DNA of 64,000 bases from Pseudomonas inefficax (GTDB lineage: Bacteria; Pseudomonadota; Gammaproteobacteria; Pseudomonadales; Pseudomonadaceae), in NCBI RefSeq assembly GCF_900277125.1, contig NZ_OPYN01000070.1, forward strand, positions 62,212 to 126,211, given 5' to 3'. Position numbers and translations under genes: made by a program. Shown in pieces: positions 9,870-21,180 of the stretch (its first letter is position 1; each line of letters opens with the position of its first letter). Below the pieces are notes generated by a model. It saw only the letters and a list, made by a program, of their open reading frames with translations. It did no database searches and was not told the origin of the DNA.

Positions 9870-10625
9870 ATGGAAAAGACCAAGCCAGCGGCGCCGTCCT
9901 CGGTGCCGCGTCATGTCGCGATCATCATGGATGGCAACAACCGCTGGGCGAAAAAACGCCTGTTGCCCGGCGTTGCCGGGCACAAGGCGGGTGTCGACGC
10001 CGTTCGCGCGGTCATCGAAGTCTGTGCCGAGTCCGGGGTCGAGGTACTGACCCTGTTCGCTTTCTCCAGCGAGAACTGGCAGCGTCCCGCCGAAGAGGTC
10101 GGTGCGCTGATGGAGCTGTTCTTCTCGGCCCTGCGGCGCGAGGCCAAGCGCCTCAACGAGAACAACATCAGCCTGCGTATCATCGGTGACCGTTCGCGTT
10201 TCCATCCGGAGCTGCAGGCCGCCATGCGCGAAGCCGAGGCGCTGACCGCGGGCAACAACCGTTTCATCCTGCAGATCGCGGCAAACTACGGTGGCCAGTG
10301 GGACATCGCCCAAGCCGCCCAGCGGCTGGCGCGGGAAGTGCAAGCCGGGCACCTGCGCCCGGAAGACATCACTCCGGGCCTGCTGCAGACCTGCCTGGCA
10401 ACCGGCGAGTTGCCGCTGCCGGACCTGTGTATCCGCACCGGTGGCGAGCACCGCATCAGCAACTTCCTGTTGTGGCAGCTGGCCTACGCCGAGCTGTACT
10501 TCTCCGACCTCTACTGGCCGGACTTCAAACACGAGGCCATGCGCAACGCCCTGGCCGATTTCGCTTCGCGCCAGCGCCGCTTCGGTAAGACCAGCGAGCA
10601 GGTCGAGGCTGGAGCTCGTGCTTAA
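9870..10625 (+). CDS. uppS: Undecaprenyl diphosphate synthase (cis-prenyltransferase)
   Basis: The 251-residue protein has the catalytic Asp21 in HVAIIMDGNNRWAKKR and the C-terminal RTGGEHRISNFLLWQ signature that binds the isopentenyl diphosphate. It elongates farnesyl diphosphate with eight isoprene units to make the lipid carrier for peptidoglycan and O-antigen. The stop codon overlaps the cdsA start (TAATG), so the two are coupled. Confidence 0.98.
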   Translation: MEKTKPAAPSSVPRHVAIIMDGNNRWAKKRLLPGVAGHKAGVDAVRAVIEVCAESGVEVLTLFAFSSENWQRPAEEVGALMELFFSALRREAKRLNENNISLRIIGDRSRFHPELQAAMREAEALTAGNNRFILQIAANYGGQWDIAQAAQRLAREVQAGHLRPEDITPGLLQTCLATGELPLPDLCIRTGGEHRISNFLLWQLAYAELYFSDLYWPDFKHEAMRNALADFASRQRRFGKTSEQVEAGARA

Positions 10626-11440
10626 TGCTTAAACAACGCATCATTACCGCGCTGATCCTGCTGCCGATCGCGCTGGGTGGCTTCTTCCTGCTAAACGGTG
10701 GGGATTTCGCCCTGTTCATCGGCTTCGTGGTGACCCTCGGCGCCTGGGAGTGGGCGCGTCTGGCCGGGCTCATGGCCCAGCCGCTGCGCATCGCCTATGC
10801 CGCGGTCGTCGCCGGAGCGCTGATGCTGCTGTACATCCTTCCGGAGCTGGCGCCCTGGGTGCTGGGCGCTGCGGTGATCTGGTGGGGGTTGGCCACCTGG
10901 CTGGTGCTTACCTATCCGCGCAGCAGCGAGCTGTGGGCCAGTGCCGCCTGCCGGTTGCTGATCGGCCTGCTGGTCTTGCTGCCGGCCTGGCAGGGGCTGG
11001 TGCTGCTCAAGCACTGGCCGTTGGGTAACTGGCTGATCCTGTCGGTCATGGTGCTGGTGTGGGCTGCTGATATTGGCGCGTACTTCTCCGGCCGTGCCTT
11101 CGGCAAGCGCAAGCTGGCGCCTCAGGTCAGCCCAGGCAAGAGCTGGGAAGGCGTGTATGGCGGCCTGGCGGTCAGCCTGGTGATTACCCTGGTGGTCGGC
11201 ATCAGTCGCGACTGGGGCTTTGGCCAGATCCTGTTGGGCCTGCTGAGTGCCGCGCTGGTGGTCATGTCTTCGGTGGTCGGAGACCTGACCGAAAGCATGT
11301 TCAAGCGCCGTTCCGGCATCAAGGACAGCAGCAACCTGTTGCCCGGCCATGGTGGGGTGCTCGACCGCATCGACAGCCTGACTGCGGCGATCCCGATTTT
11401 CGCCGTGCTGCTGTGGGCTGCCGAATGGGGTGTGATGTGA
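10625..11440 (+). CDS. cdsA: Phosphatidate cytidylyltransferase
   Basis: The 271-residue protein is an inner-membrane enzyme with about eight hydrophobic segments. It carries the C-terminal CDP-alcohol signature ([20 protein letters not shown], then GVLDRIDS). It makes CDP-diacylglycerol from CTP and phosphatidic acid, the precursor of all phospholipids. It overlaps uppS by one base and overlaps the start of dxr, consistent with one polycistronic unit. Confidence 0.98.
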   Translation: MLKQRIITALILLPIALGGFFLLNGGDFALFIGFVVTLGAWEWARLAGLMAQPLRIAYAAVVAGALMLLYILPELAPWVLGAAVIWWGLATWLVLTYPRSSELWASAACRLLIGLLVLLPAWQGLVLLKHWPLGNWLILSVMVLVWAADIGAYFSGRAFGKRKLAPQVSPGKSWEGVYGGLAVSLVITLVVGISRDWGFGQILLGLLSAALVVMSSVVGDLTESMFKRRSGIKDSSNLLPGHGGVLDRIDSLTAAIPIFAVLLWAAEWGVM

Positions 11441-12627
11441 GTCTTGCGCAGCGTATTACCGTGCTCGGGGCCACCGGTTCCATTGGCCTGAGCACGCTGG
11501 ACGTCATCGCCCGCCATCCTGACCGCTACCAGGTGTTCGCCCTGAGTGGCTATTCGCGTATCGATGAGTTGCAGGCCCTGTGCGTGCGCCATCGCCCGGC
11601 GTTCGCCGTGGTACCGAGCGGCGAGGCGGCCACCCGACTGCGCCACAGCCTGGCTGCGGCGGGTTGCGCCACCGAGGTGCTGGAAGGCGAGGCCGGGTTG
11701 TGCCAGGTAGCTTCTGCGTCGGAAGTGGACGTGGTGATGGCGGCCATCGTCGGCGCCGCCGGCCTGCGCCCGACCCTGGCGGCGGTCGAGGCGGGCAAGA
11801 AGGTGTTGCTGGCCAACAAGGAGGCGCTGGTGATGTCCGGCGCGCTGTTCATGGAAGCGGTGCGGCGCAGTGGTGCCGTGCTGCTGCCGATCGACAGCGA
11901 GCACAATGCGATCTTCCAGTGCATGCCCGGCGACTATGCGCGCGGCCTGAGTGCCGTCGGCGTACGCCGGATCCTGCTCACCGCCTCCGGCGGCCCATTC
12001 CGCGAGACCCCGGTCGAGGCGCTGCTGGACGTTACCCCGGAACAGGCCTGCGCGCACCCCAACTGGTCCATGGGGCGCAAGATTTCCGTGGATTCGGCCA
12101 GCATGATGAACAAGGGCCTGGAGCTGATCGAGGCCTGCTGGCTGTTCGATGCCGCACCAGCCAAGGTCGAAGTGGTGGTGCACCCGCAGAGCGTGATCCA
12201 CTCCCTGGTGGACTACGTGGACGGTTCGGTGCTGGCGCAGCTGGGTAACCCGGACATGCGCACGCCCATTGCCAACGCCCTGGCCTGGCCCGAGCGGATC
12301 GATTCCGGGGTGGCGCCGCTGGACCTGTTCGCCATCGCCCGTCTGGATTTCCAGGCGCCCGACGAACAGCGCTTCCCTTGCCTGCGCCTGGCGCGGCAGG
12401 CTGCCGAGGCCGGCAACAGCGCACCGGCCGTGCTCAATGCGGCCAACGAGGTCGCGGTCGAGGCATTTCTCCAGCGGCGTATCCGCTTCCCCGAGATCGC
12501 GGGTATGATCGAACAGGTGCTCGATCAGGAGCCCGTCGTACCGCTGCCGTCGCTGGACGCGGTGTTCGCCGCCGACCAGCGTGCCCGGGAGCTTTCCCGT
12601 GAGTGGCTGAGGCGTCACGGTCGCTGA
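11437..12627 (+). CDS. dxr: 1-deoxy-D-xylulose 5-phosphate reductoisomerase
   Basis: The 396-residue protein has the NADPH-binding [13 protein letters not shown] motif near the N-terminus and the metal/substrate motifs SEHNAIFQ and [17 protein letters not shown]. It catalyses the second step of the MEP isoprenoid pathway. I chose the GTG at 11437, whose bases overlap the cdsA stop and which follows GGGGTG at 11427-11432; this gives the usual family length. ATG codons at 11425 and 11413 are in frame and remain possible. Confidence 0.96.
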   Translation: MSLAQRITVLGATGSIGLSTLDVIARHPDRYQVFALSGYSRIDELQALCVRHRPAFAVVPSGEAATRLRHSLAAAGCATEVLEGEAGLCQVASASEVDVVMAAIVGAAGLRPTLAAVEAGKKVLLANKEALVMSGALFMEAVRRSGAVLLPIDSEHNAIFQCMPGDYARGLSAVGVRRILLTASGGPFRETPVEALLDVTPEQACAHPNWSMGRKISVDSASMMNKGLELIEACWLFDAAPAKVEVVVHPQSVIHSLVDYVDGSVLAQLGNPDMRTPIANALAWPERIDSGVAPLDLFAIARLDFQAPDEQRFPCLRLARQAAEAGNSAPAVLNAANEVAVEAFLQRRIRFPEIAGMIEQVLDQEPVVPLPSLDAVFAADQRARELSREWLRRHGR

Positions 12628-12698
12628 TGCTGGCCCGCCACGGTTCACGAGGGGGCTGGGCATGATGCCAGCCCGCTGAACATCATTCGGAGATGGAT

Positions 12699-14051
12699 AT
12701 GACAGCGCTCTACATGATTATCGGCACCCTCGTAGCCTTGGGTGTACTGGTCACTTTCCATGAATTCGGCCACTTCTGGGTGGCGCGCCGCTGCGGTGTC
12801 AAGGTGCTGCGTTTCTCGGTGGGCTTTGGCACGCCGCTGTTGCGCTGGCATGACCGCCACGGCACCGAGTTCGTGATCGCGGCGATCCCGTTGGGTGGCT
12901 ACGTCAAGATGCTCGACGAGCGCGAAGGCGATGTGCCGCCGGCGCTTGTCGAGCACTCGTTCAACCGCAAGTCCGTGCGCCAGCGCATCGCCATTGTCGC
13001 GGCGGGCCCGGTTGCCAATTTCCTGCTGGCCATCCTGTTCTTCTGGGTACTGGCGATGCTGGGCACCCAGCAGATCCGCCCGGTGATCGGTGCGGTCGAT
13101 ACTGGCAGCCTGGCAGCATCGGCAGGCCTGACCGCAGGTCAGGAAATCGTCTCCATCGACGGCAAGCCGACCAATGGTTGGTCTGCGGTCAACCTTCAAC
13201 TGGTTCGCCGCCTGGGTGAGAGCGGCACCCTGCAAGTTGGCGTGCGCGAAGAGGGTGCCAGCGCCGAGCGCCAATTGCAGGTGAAGCTGGACAGCTGGCT
13301 CAAGGGCGCCGACGAACCGGACCCGATCCAGTCCCTGGGGCTGCACCCTTGGCGCCCGGCAATCGTGCCAGTGTTGGCTGAAATCGATCCGAAGGGGCCG
13401 GCTGCCGCTGCGGGCCTGAAAACCGGTGACAAGCTGCTGGCCCTCGATGGCGTGGCGGTGAGCGAATGGCAGCAGGTGGTCGATGCCGTGCGGGCTCGTC
13501 CACAAGCCAAGGTCATGGTGCGTGTCGAACGCGATGGTGCTTCGCTGGAGGTCCCGGTAACCCTGGCTCGCAAGGGCGAGGGCAAGGCGGCCGGCGGCTA
13601 TCTTGGCGCCGGGGTAAAAGGTGGCGAATGGCCCGCCAACATGCTCCGCGAAGTCAGCTACGGCCCGCTGGATGCGGTGGGCGAGGGCTTGTCACGCACC
13701 TGGAACATGAGTGTCCTGACCCTTGAATCGCTGAAGAAAATGCTGTTCGGAGAGCTCTCGGTAAAAAACTTGAGCGGACCGATAACCATTGCTAAAGTGG
13801 CGGGCGCTTCAGCCCAGTCCGGCGTGGGGGATTTCCTGAATTTCCTGGCCTATCTGAGCATAAGCCTGGGGGTTCTTAACCTGCTGCCCATCCCGGTTCT
13901 GGATGGGGGGCATTTGCTGTTTTACCTGGTCGAGTGGGCGCGCGGTCGTCCGCTGTCGGATCGGGTGCAAGGTTGGGGGGTCCAGATCGGTATCAGTTTG
14001 GTCATAGGGGTGATGTTGCTCGCCCTGATCAACGATCTGGGTCGACTATAA
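12699..14051 (+). CDS. rseP: Site-2 intramembrane zinc metalloprotease RseP
   Basis: The 450-residue protein has the active-site HEFGH in the first membrane segment, two PDZ domains in the periplasmic middle part, and the C-terminal LLPIPVLDGGHL motif carrying the third zinc ligand. RseP cuts anti-sigma factors (MucA/RseA type) within the membrane and so activates the envelope-stress sigma factor AlgU/RpoE. I prefer the ATG at 12699, six bases after a GGAG site; the ATG at 12693 overlaps that site. It lies upstream of bamA, as in most gammaproteobacteria. Confidence 0.97.
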   Translation: MTALYMIIGTLVALGVLVTFHEFGHFWVARRCGVKVLRFSVGFGTPLLRWHDRHGTEFVIAAIPLGGYVKMLDEREGDVPPALVEHSFNRKSVRQRIAIVAAGPVANFLLAILFFWVLAMLGTQQIRPVIGAVDTGSLAASAGLTAGQEIVSIDGKPTNGWSAVNLQLVRRLGESGTLQVGVREEGASAERQLQVKLDSWLKGADEPDPIQSLGLHPWRPAIVPVLAEIDPKGPAAAAGLKTGDKLLALDGVAVSEWQQVVDAVRARPQAKVMVRVERDGASLEVPVTLARKGEGKAAGGYLGAGVKGGEWPANMLREVSYGPLDAVGEGLSRTWNMSVLTLESLKKMLFGELSVKNLSGPITIAKVAGASAQSGVGDFLNFLAYLSISLGVLNLLPIPVLDGGHLLFYLVEWARGRPLSDRVQGWGVQIGISLVIGVMLLALINDLGRL

Positions 14052-14126
14052 AAGCTTCGCTCAATTGCGAAACCTGCCGTTTTGTCGCGGCGGGCTGTTT
14101 ATTGCCAGTTGGAATAAAAGGACTTC

Positions 14127-16487
14127 ATGAAACGTCTGCTGCTAACTGCGGTCATGTCCGCACTGATGATCGCTGAAGTTCACGCCGAGTCCTTCACCAT
14201 CTCCGATATCCGCGTCAACGGCCTGCAGCGGGTTTCCGCCGGCAGTGTCTTCGGTGCCTTGCCGCTGAACGTCGGCGACCAGGCCGACGACCGCCGCCTG
14301 GTGGAGTCGACCCGTTCCCTGTTCAAGACCGGTTTCTTCCAGGACATTCAGCTGAACCGCGATGGCAATGTCCTGATCATCAACGTGGTCGAGCGCCCGT
14401 CGGTGTCGAGCATCGAGATCGAAGGCAACAAGGCGATCAGCACCGAAGACCTGATGAAGGGCCTGAAGCAATCCGGCCTGGCCGAAGGCGAGATCTTCCA
14501 GCGTGCCACCCTCGAAGGCGTGCGTAACGAGCTGCAGCGTCAGTACGTGGCCCAGGGCCGCTACTCGGCCGAGGTCGACGCCGAGGTGGTGCCGCAACCG
14601 CGCAACCGCGTGGCGCTGAAGATCAAGATCAACGAAGGCACCGTCGCCGCCATCCAGCACATCAACGTCGTTGGCAACAACGTGTTCGACGACGAGACCC
14701 TGGCGCAGCTGTTCGAGCTGAAGACCACCAACTGGCTGTCGTTCTTCAAGAACGACGACAAGTACGCCCGCGAAAAGCTCTCCGGTGACCTGGAGCGCCT
14801 GCGTTCTTACTACCTGGACCGCGGCTACATCAACATGGACATCGCCTCCACCCAGGTGTCCATCACGCCGGACAAGAAACACGTCTACATCACCGTCAAC
14901 ATCAACGAAGGCGAGAAGTACACCGTCCGCGACGTGAAGCTGTCCGGTGACCTGAAGGTGCCGGAAGACCAGGTCAAGTCGCTGCTGCTGGTGCAGCCTG
15001 GCCAAGTGTTCTCGCGCAAGGTGATGACCAGCACCTCCGAGCTGATCACCCGCCGCCTCGGTAACGAAGGCTACACCTTCGCCAACGTCAACGGCGTGCC
15101 GCAGCCGAACGATGAAGACCATACCGTCGACATCATGTTCGTGGTCGACCCGGGCAAGCGTGCCTACGTCAACCGCATCAACTACCGCGGCAACACCAAG
15201 ACCGAAGACGAAGTGCTGCGTCGCGAAATGCGCCAGATGGAAGGCGGCTGGGCCTCGACCTATCTGATCGACCAGTCCAAGACCCGTCTGGAACGCCTGG
15301 GCTTCTTCAAGGAAGTGAACGTCGAGACCCCGCCGGTGCCGGGCACCGACGACCAGGTCGACGTCAACTACAGCGTCGAGGAGCAGGCCTCCGGCTCGAT
15401 CACCGCCAGTGTCGGTTTCGCCCAGAGCGCCGGCCTGATCCTCGGTGGCTCGATCAGCCAGAGCAACTTCCTCGGTACCGGTAACAAGGTGTCCATCGGC
15501 CTGACCCGTTCGGAATACCAGACCCGCTACAACTTCGGTTTCGTTGACCCCTACTTCACTGCCGATGGCGTGAGCCTGGGCTACAACGCCTTCTACCGCA
15601 GCACCGACTACGACGACCTCGACGTCGACGTGGCCAGCTACGCGGTGGACAGCTACGGTGCGGGCGTCAGCCTCGGTTACCCGATCAGCGAGACCTCGCG
15701 CCTGACCTATGGCCTGAGCGTGCAACAGGACAAGATCAAGACCGGTAAGTACACCGTTGACGAGATCTTCGATTTCCTCGAAGAGGAAGGCGACAACTTC
15801 CTGAATTTCAAGGCCTCGATCGGCTGGTCGGAATCGACCCTGAACAAGGGCGTGCTGGCAACCCGCGGTCACTCCCAGAGCCTGACCCTGGAATCCACCA
15901 TCCCGGGCAGCGACCTGTCGTTCTTCAAGCTCGACTACCGCGGCCAGCTGTTCAAGCCGATCACCAACGACTACACCCTGCGCCTGCATACCGAGCTGGG
16001 TTATGGTGACGGTTATGGCAGCACCTCGGGCCTGCCGTTCTACGAGAACTACTTCGCGGGTGGCTTCAACTCCGTCCGTGGCTTCAAGGACAGCAGCCTG
16101 GGCCCACGCAGTACCCCAAGCCGCGGCGAGGCCAACGGTGGCAAGCCAGGCACCATCGCCGACCCGGACCAGGATCCGTTGCCGTTTGGTGGCAACGTGC
16201 TGGTACAAGGTGGTGTCGAGCTGCTGTTCCCGCTGCCGTTCGTCAAGGACCAGCGCTCGCTGCGCACCTCCGTGTTCTGGGACGTGGGTAACGTGTTCGA
16301 CACCAATTGCGGCAACCAGCCTGATTGCGAGAAGGTCGGTTTCTCGGGCATGGCCAGTTCGGTCGGCCTGGGCGTGACCTGGATCACCGCACTGGGCCCG
16401 CTGAGCTTCAGCCTGGCAATGCCGGTCAAGAAGCCGGACGATGCCGACACCCAGGTGTTCCAATTCTCTCTGGGCCAGACCTTCTGA
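14127..16487 (+). CDS. bamA: Outer membrane protein assembly factor BamA (Omp85)
   Basis: The 786-residue protein starts with a Sec signal peptide of about 20 residues ending in VHA. Five POTRA domains follow (residues 22-420), then a 16-stranded beta-barrel with the VRGF motif of loop 6 (GGFNSVRGFKDSSLGP) and a C-terminal aromatic residue (FSLGQTF). BamA is the core of the BAM complex that inserts beta-barrel proteins. An AAAAGGA site precedes the ATG. The gene is followed by skp, its periplasmic chaperone partner. Confidence 0.99.
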   Translation: MKRLLLTAVMSALMIAEVHAESFTISDIRVNGLQRVSAGSVFGALPLNVGDQADDRRLVESTRSLFKTGFFQDIQLNRDGNVLIINVVERPSVSSIEIEGNKAISTEDLMKGLKQSGLAEGEIFQRATLEGVRNELQRQYVAQGRYSAEVDAEVVPQPRNRVALKIKINEGTVAAIQHINVVGNNVFDDETLAQLFELKTTNWLSFFKNDDKYAREKLSGDLERLRSYYLDRGYINMDIASTQVSITPDKKHVYITVNINEGEKYTVRDVKLSGDLKVPEDQVKSLLLVQPGQVFSRKVMTSTSELITRRLGNEGYTFANVNGVPQPNDEDHTVDIMFVVDPGKRAYVNRINYRGNTKTEDEVLRREMRQMEGGWASTYLIDQSKTRLERLGFFKEVNVETPPVPGTDDQVDVNYSVEEQASGSITASVGFAQSAGLILGGSISQSNFLGTGNKVSIGLTRSEYQTRYNFGFVDPYFTADGVSLGYNAFYRSTDYDDLDVDVASYAVDSYGAGVSLGYPISETSRLTYGLSVQQDKIKTGKYTVDEIFDFLEEEGDNFLNFKASIGWSESTLNKGVLATRGHSQSLTLESTIPGSDLSFFKLDYRGQLFKPITNDYTLRLHTELGYGDGYGSTSGLPFYENYFAGGFNSVRGFKDSSLGPRSTPSRGEANGGKPGTIADPDQDPLPFGGNVLVQGGVELLFPLPFVKDQRSLRTSVFWDVGNVFDTNCGNQPDCEKVGFSGMASSVGLGVTWITALGPLSFSLAMPVKKPDDADTQVFQFSLGQTF

Positions 16488-16531
16488 GGTCGGCCCTCGC
16501 TTAATGACAACGGTTTATCCAGGAGTGCATC

Positions 16532-17035
16532 GTGCGTAAGTTGACCCAACTGGCCGTAATGGCCGCGGCGCTGGTCGCCACCCCGGCTTTCGCCGAAATG
16601 AAGGTTGCCGTCCTGAACTATCAGATGGCCCTGCTGGAATCTGACGCGGCCAAGAAATACGCCGTAGATGCCGAGAAGAAGTTCGGCCCGCAACTGACCA
16701 AGCTGAAAAGCCTGGAAAGCAGCGCCAAGGGCATCCAGGACCGTCTGATCAAGGGCGGCGACAAGATGCAGCAGCAGGAGCGTGAGCGCCTGGAGCTCGA
16801 GTTCAAGCAAAAAGCCCGTGACTTCCAGTTCCAGTCCAAGGAACTGAACGAAGCCAAGGCCGTTGCTGACCGCGACATGCTCAAGCAGCTGAAGCCGAAG
16901 CTGGATGGCGCTGTCGAGGAAGTGATCAAGAAAGGCGGTTACGACCTGGTACTCGAGCGTGGCGCGGTCATCGATGTCAAACCGCAGTACGACATCACCC
17001 GCCAAGTCATCGAGCGCATGAACCAAGCCCGTTGA
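16532..17035 (+). CDS. skp: Periplasmic OmpH/Skp family chaperone
   Basis: The 167-residue protein has a clear signal peptide ([21 protein letters not shown]). A small beta region follows, then long charged helices (residues 45-130) that form the tentacle-like coiled coils of Skp trimers. It holds unfolded outer-membrane proteins in the periplasm for delivery to BAM. It lies 44 bases after bamA and one base before lpxD, in the conserved bamA-skp-lpxD-fabZ-lpxA-lpxB operon. Confidence 0.96.
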   Translation: MRKLTQLAVMAAALVATPAFAEMKVAVLNYQMALLESDAAKKYAVDAEKKFGPQLTKLKSLESSAKGIQDRLIKGGDKMQQQERERLELEFKQKARDFQFQSKELNEAKAVADRDMLKQLKPKLDGAVEEVIKKGGYDLVLERGAVIDVKPQYDITRQVIERMNQAR

Positions 17036-17036
17036 T

Positions 17037-18092
17037 ATGACCGTGACCATGACGCTAGGCCAGTTGGCCGAGGCCCTCGGCGCCACCCTCAAGGGGCCCG
17101 AGGCGCTGCAGATTACCGGGCTGGCCACCTTGCAGGAGGCTGGCCTAGGTCAGTTGAGCTTCCTCGCCAATCCGCAGTACCGCAAATTCCTGGATAGCAG
17201 CCAGGCGGCCGCAGTGCTACTGAAGGCGGCGGACGCCGAAGGCTTTGCCGGCAATGCGCTGATCGTCGCCGACCCGTACCTGGCCTACGCGCGCATTTCC
17301 CACTTGTTCGACCCCAAACCAAAGGCTGTGGCGGGTATTCATCCCAGCGCCGTGGTGGCCGAGGACGCGCAGGTGGATGCCAGCGCCAGCATCGGGCCGT
17401 TTGCTGTCATCGAAAGCGGTGCGCGCATCGCGGCCAATGTCAGCGTGGGTGCACACTGCGTGGTCGGTGCCCGTTGCGTGATCGGTGAGGGTGGCTGGCT
17501 GGCCCCACGAGTCACTCTGTACCATGATGTGACCATCGGCAAGCGCGTGGTCATCCAGTCGGGTGCGGTGATCGGCGGTGAAGGCTTCGGCTTTGCCAAC
17601 GAGAAGGGCGTGTGGCGCAAGATCGCCCAGATTGGTGGCGTGACCATCGGCGACGACGTGGAGATCGGTGTCAACACTGCGGTCGATCGCGGTGCGCTGT
17701 CGGATACGCGGATCGCTGACGGGGTCAAGCTCGACAACCAGATCCAGATCGCCCACAACGTGCAGATCGGTGAGCATACGGCCATGGCCGCCTGCGTCGG
17801 AATTTCCGGCAGCACGCGCATCGGCAAGCATTGCACCATTGCCGGAGGTGTCGGCATGGTGGGTCATATCGATGTCTGTGATAACGTTTTCGTGTCGGGG
17901 ATGACCATGGTGACCCGTTCGATCACCGAACCGGGTGCCTATTCTTCCGGCACTGCCATGCAGCCACTGGCTGAATGGCGCAAGAGCGCCGCGCGTATCC
18001 GCCACCTGGACGACATGGCCAAGCGTCTCCAGCAGCTGGAAAAACGCGTCGATACCGTGACCTCAGGTGGCCAGCCGACATCAGAAGGCTGA
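17037..18092 (+). CDS. lpxD: UDP-3-O-(3-hydroxyacyl)glucosamine N-acyltransferase
   Basis: The 351-residue protein has an N-terminal uridine-binding domain. It is followed by many hexapeptide repeats ([29 protein letters not shown] and similar) forming a left-handed beta-helix, then a C-terminal helical tail. It adds the second 3-hydroxyacyl chain in lipid A synthesis, using acyl-ACP. The catalytic His lies in [16 protein letters not shown]. Its ATG follows the skp stop by one base. Confidence 0.98.
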   Translation: MTVTMTLGQLAEALGATLKGPEALQITGLATLQEAGLGQLSFLANPQYRKFLDSSQAAAVLLKAADAEGFAGNALIVADPYLAYARISHLFDPKPKAVAGIHPSAVVAEDAQVDASASIGPFAVIESGARIAANVSVGAHCVVGARCVIGEGGWLAPRVTLYHDVTIGKRVVIQSGAVIGGEGFGFANEKGVWRKIAQIGGVTIGDDVEIGVNTAVDRGALSDTRIADGVKLDNQIQIAHNVQIGEHTAMAACVGISGSTRIGKHCTIAGGVGMVGHIDVCDNVFVSGMTMVTRSITEPGAYSSGTAMQPLAEWRKSAARIRHLDDMAKRLQQLEKRVDTVTSGGQPTSEG

Positions 18093-18206
18093 TACCATTC
18101 CCTGAGCAAGAGTGAACAGTCGCTAGCTGGCTCCTCTTTGGACTGCAAAAGGAGCGTGTGGTCAGCACCTGCGCTCCCTATTCTTATTACAGGCTTCCCC
18201 CCCGAA

Positions 18207-18647
18207 ATGATGGACATCAACGAGATTCGCGAATACCTGCCTCACCGTTACCCGTTCCTGCTGGTGGACCGAGTGACGGATCTGGACTACGAGGCCCAGA
18301 GCATTCGTGCCTACAAGAATGTCAGCATCAACGAGCCGTTCTTCAATGGCCACTTCCCGGCGCACCCGATCATGCCGGGCGTTCTGATCATCGAAGCCAT
18401 GGCCCAGGCGGCCGGCATCCTTGGCTTCAAGATGCTTGATGCCAAGCCGGCCGATGGCACCCTGTACTACTTTGTCGGCTCCGACAAACTGCGCTTCCGT
18501 CAGCCGGTGCTGCCGGGTGATCAGCTGGTGCTGGAAGCCAAGTTTCTCAGCCGCAAGAGCATGATCTGGAAGTTCGAATGCCGCGCCCTGGTCGACGGCA
18601 AGCCGGTTTGCTCGGCAGAAATCACCTGCGCGGAACGCTCCCTATGA
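18207..18647 (+). CDS. fabZ: 3-hydroxyacyl-ACP dehydratase FabZ
   Basis: The 146-residue hot-dog-fold protein carries the active-site His49 in [12 protein letters not shown] and Glu63 in [11 protein letters not shown]. It removes water from 3-hydroxyacyl-ACPs during fatty acid elongation and competes with LpxA and LpxD for these intermediates. I chose the ATG at 18207 ([12 protein letters not shown]), which gives the normal length. The upstream 114 bases after lpxD contain no gene. The stop overlaps the lpxA start (ATGA). Confidence 0.98.
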   Translation: MMDINEIREYLPHRYPFLLVDRVTDLDYEAQSIRAYKNVSINEPFFNGHFPAHPIMPGVLIIEAMAQAAGILGFKMLDAKPADGTLYYFVGSDKLRFRQPVLPGDQLVLEAKFLSRKSMIWKFECRALVDGKPVCSAEITCAERSL

Positions 18648-19420
18648 ATTCGATTGATCCTCGGGCCATTATCGATCCCTCGGCCAAACTGGCCGATGGC
18701 GTCGAGGTCGGCCCTTGGTCGATCGTTGGCCCTGATGTAGAGATCGGGGAGGGCACCGTTATCGGCCCGCATGTTGTGCTCAAAGGTCCTACCCGCATCG
18801 GCAAGCACAACCGTATCTTTCAGTTTTCCTCGATCGGCGAAGACACCCCGGACCTCAAGTACAAGGGTGAGCCAACGCGTCTGGTCATCGGTGACCACAA
18901 TGTGTTCCGCGAAGGGGTGACCATTCACCGCGGTACCGTTCAGGACCGTGCGGAAACTACTGTGGGCGACCACAACCTGATCATGGCCTATGCCCACATC
19001 GGCCACGACAGCGTCATCGGCAACCACTGCATCCTGGTCAACAACACCGCCCTGGCCGGCCATGTGCACGTGGGTGACTGGGCGATCCTGTCCGGTTATA
19101 CCCTCGTGCACCAGTACTGCCATATCGGTGCCCATGCGTTTTCCGGCATGGGCACGGCTATCGGCAAGGACGTCCCGGCCTTCGTCACCGTGTTCGGCAG
19201 CCCGGCCGAAGCCCGCAGCATGAACTTCGAAGGCATGCGCCGTCGGGGTTTCAGCGATGAGGTTATTCACGTGCTGCGCCGTTGCTACAAGATTGTCTAT
19301 CGCCAAGGCCTGACCGTCGAAGACGCGCTCAAGGAACTGACTGAACTGGCCGCGCAACACCCTGAGGTCGAGCTGTTCCGTCAGTCGATCGTGAACTCCG
19401 CCCGCGGCATCACGCGCTGA
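18644..19420 (+). CDS. lpxA: Acyl-ACP:UDP-N-acetylglucosamine O-acyltransferase
   Basis: The 258-residue protein is built of hexapeptide repeats ([20 protein letters not shown] and following) and has the catalytic His in [15 protein letters not shown]. It ends in the helical C-terminal domain. LpxA performs the first acylation of UDP-GlcNAc in lipid A synthesis. Translation is coupled to fabZ by a four-base overlap, and lpxB starts one base after its stop. Confidence 0.98.
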   Translation: MNSIDPRAIIDPSAKLADGVEVGPWSIVGPDVEIGEGTVIGPHVVLKGPTRIGKHNRIFQFSSIGEDTPDLKYKGEPTRLVIGDHNVFREGVTIHRGTVQDRAETTVGDHNLIMAYAHIGHDSVIGNHCILVNNTALAGHVHVGDWAILSGYTLVHQYCHIGAHAFSGMGTAIGKDVPAFVTVFGSPAEARSMNFEGMRRRGFSDEVIHVLRRCYKIVYRQGLTVEDALKELTELAAQHPEVELFRQSIVNSARGITR

Positions 19421-19421
19421 C

Positions 19422-20549
19422 ATGGCCCAGCTTTGCGTAGCCTTGGTCGCAGGTGAGGCCAGCGGCGACATTCTGGGTTCCGGCTTGATGCGTGCCATCA
19501 AGGCCCGCCACCCCGACGTTCGGTTCATCGGCGTTGGCGGCCCCTTGATGGAAGCCGAAGGCCTGCAATCCTATTTCCCCATGGAACGTCTGGCCGTCAT
19601 GGGCCTGGTCGAAGTGCTGGGGCGTCTGCGTGAGCTGCTCAAGCGCCGCAAGCTGCTGATCGAGACCTTGATCGGCGAAAAGCCCGATGTGTTCATCGGC
19701 ATCGATGCCCCCGACTTCACCCTCAACATCGAACTGAAACTGCGTCAGGCCGGGATCAAGACCGTGCACTACGTCAGCCCGTCGGTCTGGGCCTGGCGGC
19801 AGAAGCGTGTGCTGAAGATTCGCGAAGGCTGCGACCTGATGCTGACGCTGTTGCCATTCGAGGCGCGGTTCTATGAAGAGCAGGGCGTGCCTGTGCGTTT
19901 CGTCGGCCATCCGTTGGCCGATACCATCCCGCTCGAAGCCGACCGCCCGGCGGCGCGTGCCGCGCTTGGCCTGGGTGAAGGGCCGGTGGTGGCGCTGATG
20001 CCGGGTAGTCGTGGCGGCGAAGTCGGGCGCCTGGGGGCGCTGTTCCTGGATGCGGCCGAACGGCTGCGCCAGCAGGTGCCAGGCGTGCGTTTCGTGCTGC
20101 CTTGTGCCAACGCCGCACGGCGCGCCCAGGTCGAGCAGATGCTTGAAGGGCGCGAGCTGCCGCTGACCCTGCTCGATGGCCACTCGCACCAGGCCCTGGC
20201 GGCCTGTGACGCGGTGCTGATCGCCTCGGGTACCGCCACCCTCGAAGCGCTGCTGTACAAGCGGCCGATGGTTGTGGCCTATCGCCTGGCGCCTCTTACC
20301 TACTGGATTCTCAAACGGCTGGTAAAGAGCCCCTACGTTTCGTTGCCGAACCTACTGGCCCAGCGGGCGTTGGTACCCGAACTGCTGCAGGACGCCGCCA
20401 CCAGCGAAGCCCTGGCCAGCACCCTGGCGCCTTTGGTAGCCGATGGCAGCCAGCAGACCGAACGTTTTGACGAAATTCACCGCACCCTGCGCCGTGACGC
20501 CTCCAACCAGGCGGCCGAGGCGGTACTGGCGTTGCTCAAGGACCGCTGA
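19422..20549 (+). CDS. lpxB: Lipid A disaccharide synthase
   Basis: The 375-residue GT-B (family GT19) enzyme shows the N-terminal signature [15 protein letters not shown] and the [11 protein letters not shown] segment. Its C-terminal UDP-binding half includes [13 protein letters not shown]. It condenses lipid X with UDP-diacylglucosamine at the inner face of the membrane. It is flanked by lpxA and rnhB with one-base gaps. Confidence 0.98.
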   Translation: MAQLCVALVAGEASGDILGSGLMRAIKARHPDVRFIGVGGPLMEAEGLQSYFPMERLAVMGLVEVLGRLRELLKRRKLLIETLIGEKPDVFIGIDAPDFTLNIELKLRQAGIKTVHYVSPSVWAWRQKRVLKIREGCDLMLTLLPFEARFYEEQGVPVRFVGHPLADTIPLEADRPAARAALGLGEGPVVALMPGSRGGEVGRLGALFLDAAERLRQQVPGVRFVLPCANAARRAQVEQMLEGRELPLTLLDGHSHQALAACDAVLIASGTATLEALLYKRPMVVAYRLAPLTYWILKRLVKSPYVSLPNLLAQRALVPELLQDAATSEALASTLAPLVADGSQQTERFDEIHRTLRRDASNQAAEAVLALLKDR

Positions 20550-20550
20550 C

Positions 20551-21174
20551 ATGCAAATTGGACTGGACTTCAACCTGGTCGAGGACCTGGTCGCCGGCGT
20601 CGACGAAGTGGGCCGTGGCCCGCTGTGCGGCGCGGTGGTGACCGCAGCGGTGATCCTCGACCCGGCGCGCCCGATCCTTGGCCTGAACGATTCGAAGAAG
20701 CTCACCGAAGCCAGGCGCGAGGCGCTGTTCGATGAAATCTGCGAAAAGGCCCTGAGCTTCTGCATCGCCCGCGCCGAGGTCGATGAAATCGACCGCCTGA
20801 ACATCCTGCATGCCACCATGTTGGCGATGCAGCGCGCGGTGGAAGGCCTGCACATTACACCGAAGCTGGCCCTGATTGACGGTAACCGCTGCCCGAAACT
20901 GGCCGTACCGGCATCGCCGGTAGTCAAGGGGGATAGCCAGGTGCCGGCCATTGCGGCGGCGTCGATCCTGGCCAAGGTGACCCGCGACCGAGAGATGAGC
21001 GCGTTCGAGCTGATCTATCCGGGTTACGGCATTGGCGGCCACAAGGGGTACCCGACCCCGGTGCACCTCGAGGCGTTGGCACGGTTGGGGCCGACGCCCA
21101 TTCATCGGCGTTCCTTTGCCCCGGTGCGGGCGGCGTGGGATGCGCGTGAAGGCGTCACCGACTCCCTGATCTGA
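20551..21174 (+). CDS. rnhB: Ribonuclease HII
   Basis: The 207-residue protein has the [15 protein letters not shown] motif with catalytic Asp and Glu near residues 17-18, and the further acidic residues in LIDGNRCP and [11 protein letters not shown]. It removes ribonucleotides embedded in DNA and RNA-DNA hybrids. I chose the ATG at 20551, directly after the lpxB stop. It is the last gene before a REP pair and dnaE. Confidence 0.98.
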   Translation: MQIGLDFNLVEDLVAGVDEVGRGPLCGAVVTAAVILDPARPILGLNDSKKLTEARREALFDEICEKALSFCIARAEVDEIDRLNILHATMLAMQRAVEGLHITPKLALIDGNRCPKLAVPASPVVKGDSQVPAIAAASILAKVTRDREMSAFELIYPGYGIGGHKGYPTPVHLEALARLGPTPIHRRSFAPVRAAWDAREGVTDSLI

Positions 21175-21180
21175 CCTCTG

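Noticed and set aside
14142..16463. Open frame of 773 codons on the minus strand opposite bamA
   Set aside because: Same artefact as above. The sequence is a reverse translation of biased barrel codons with no known motif, and it lies entirely within bamA.
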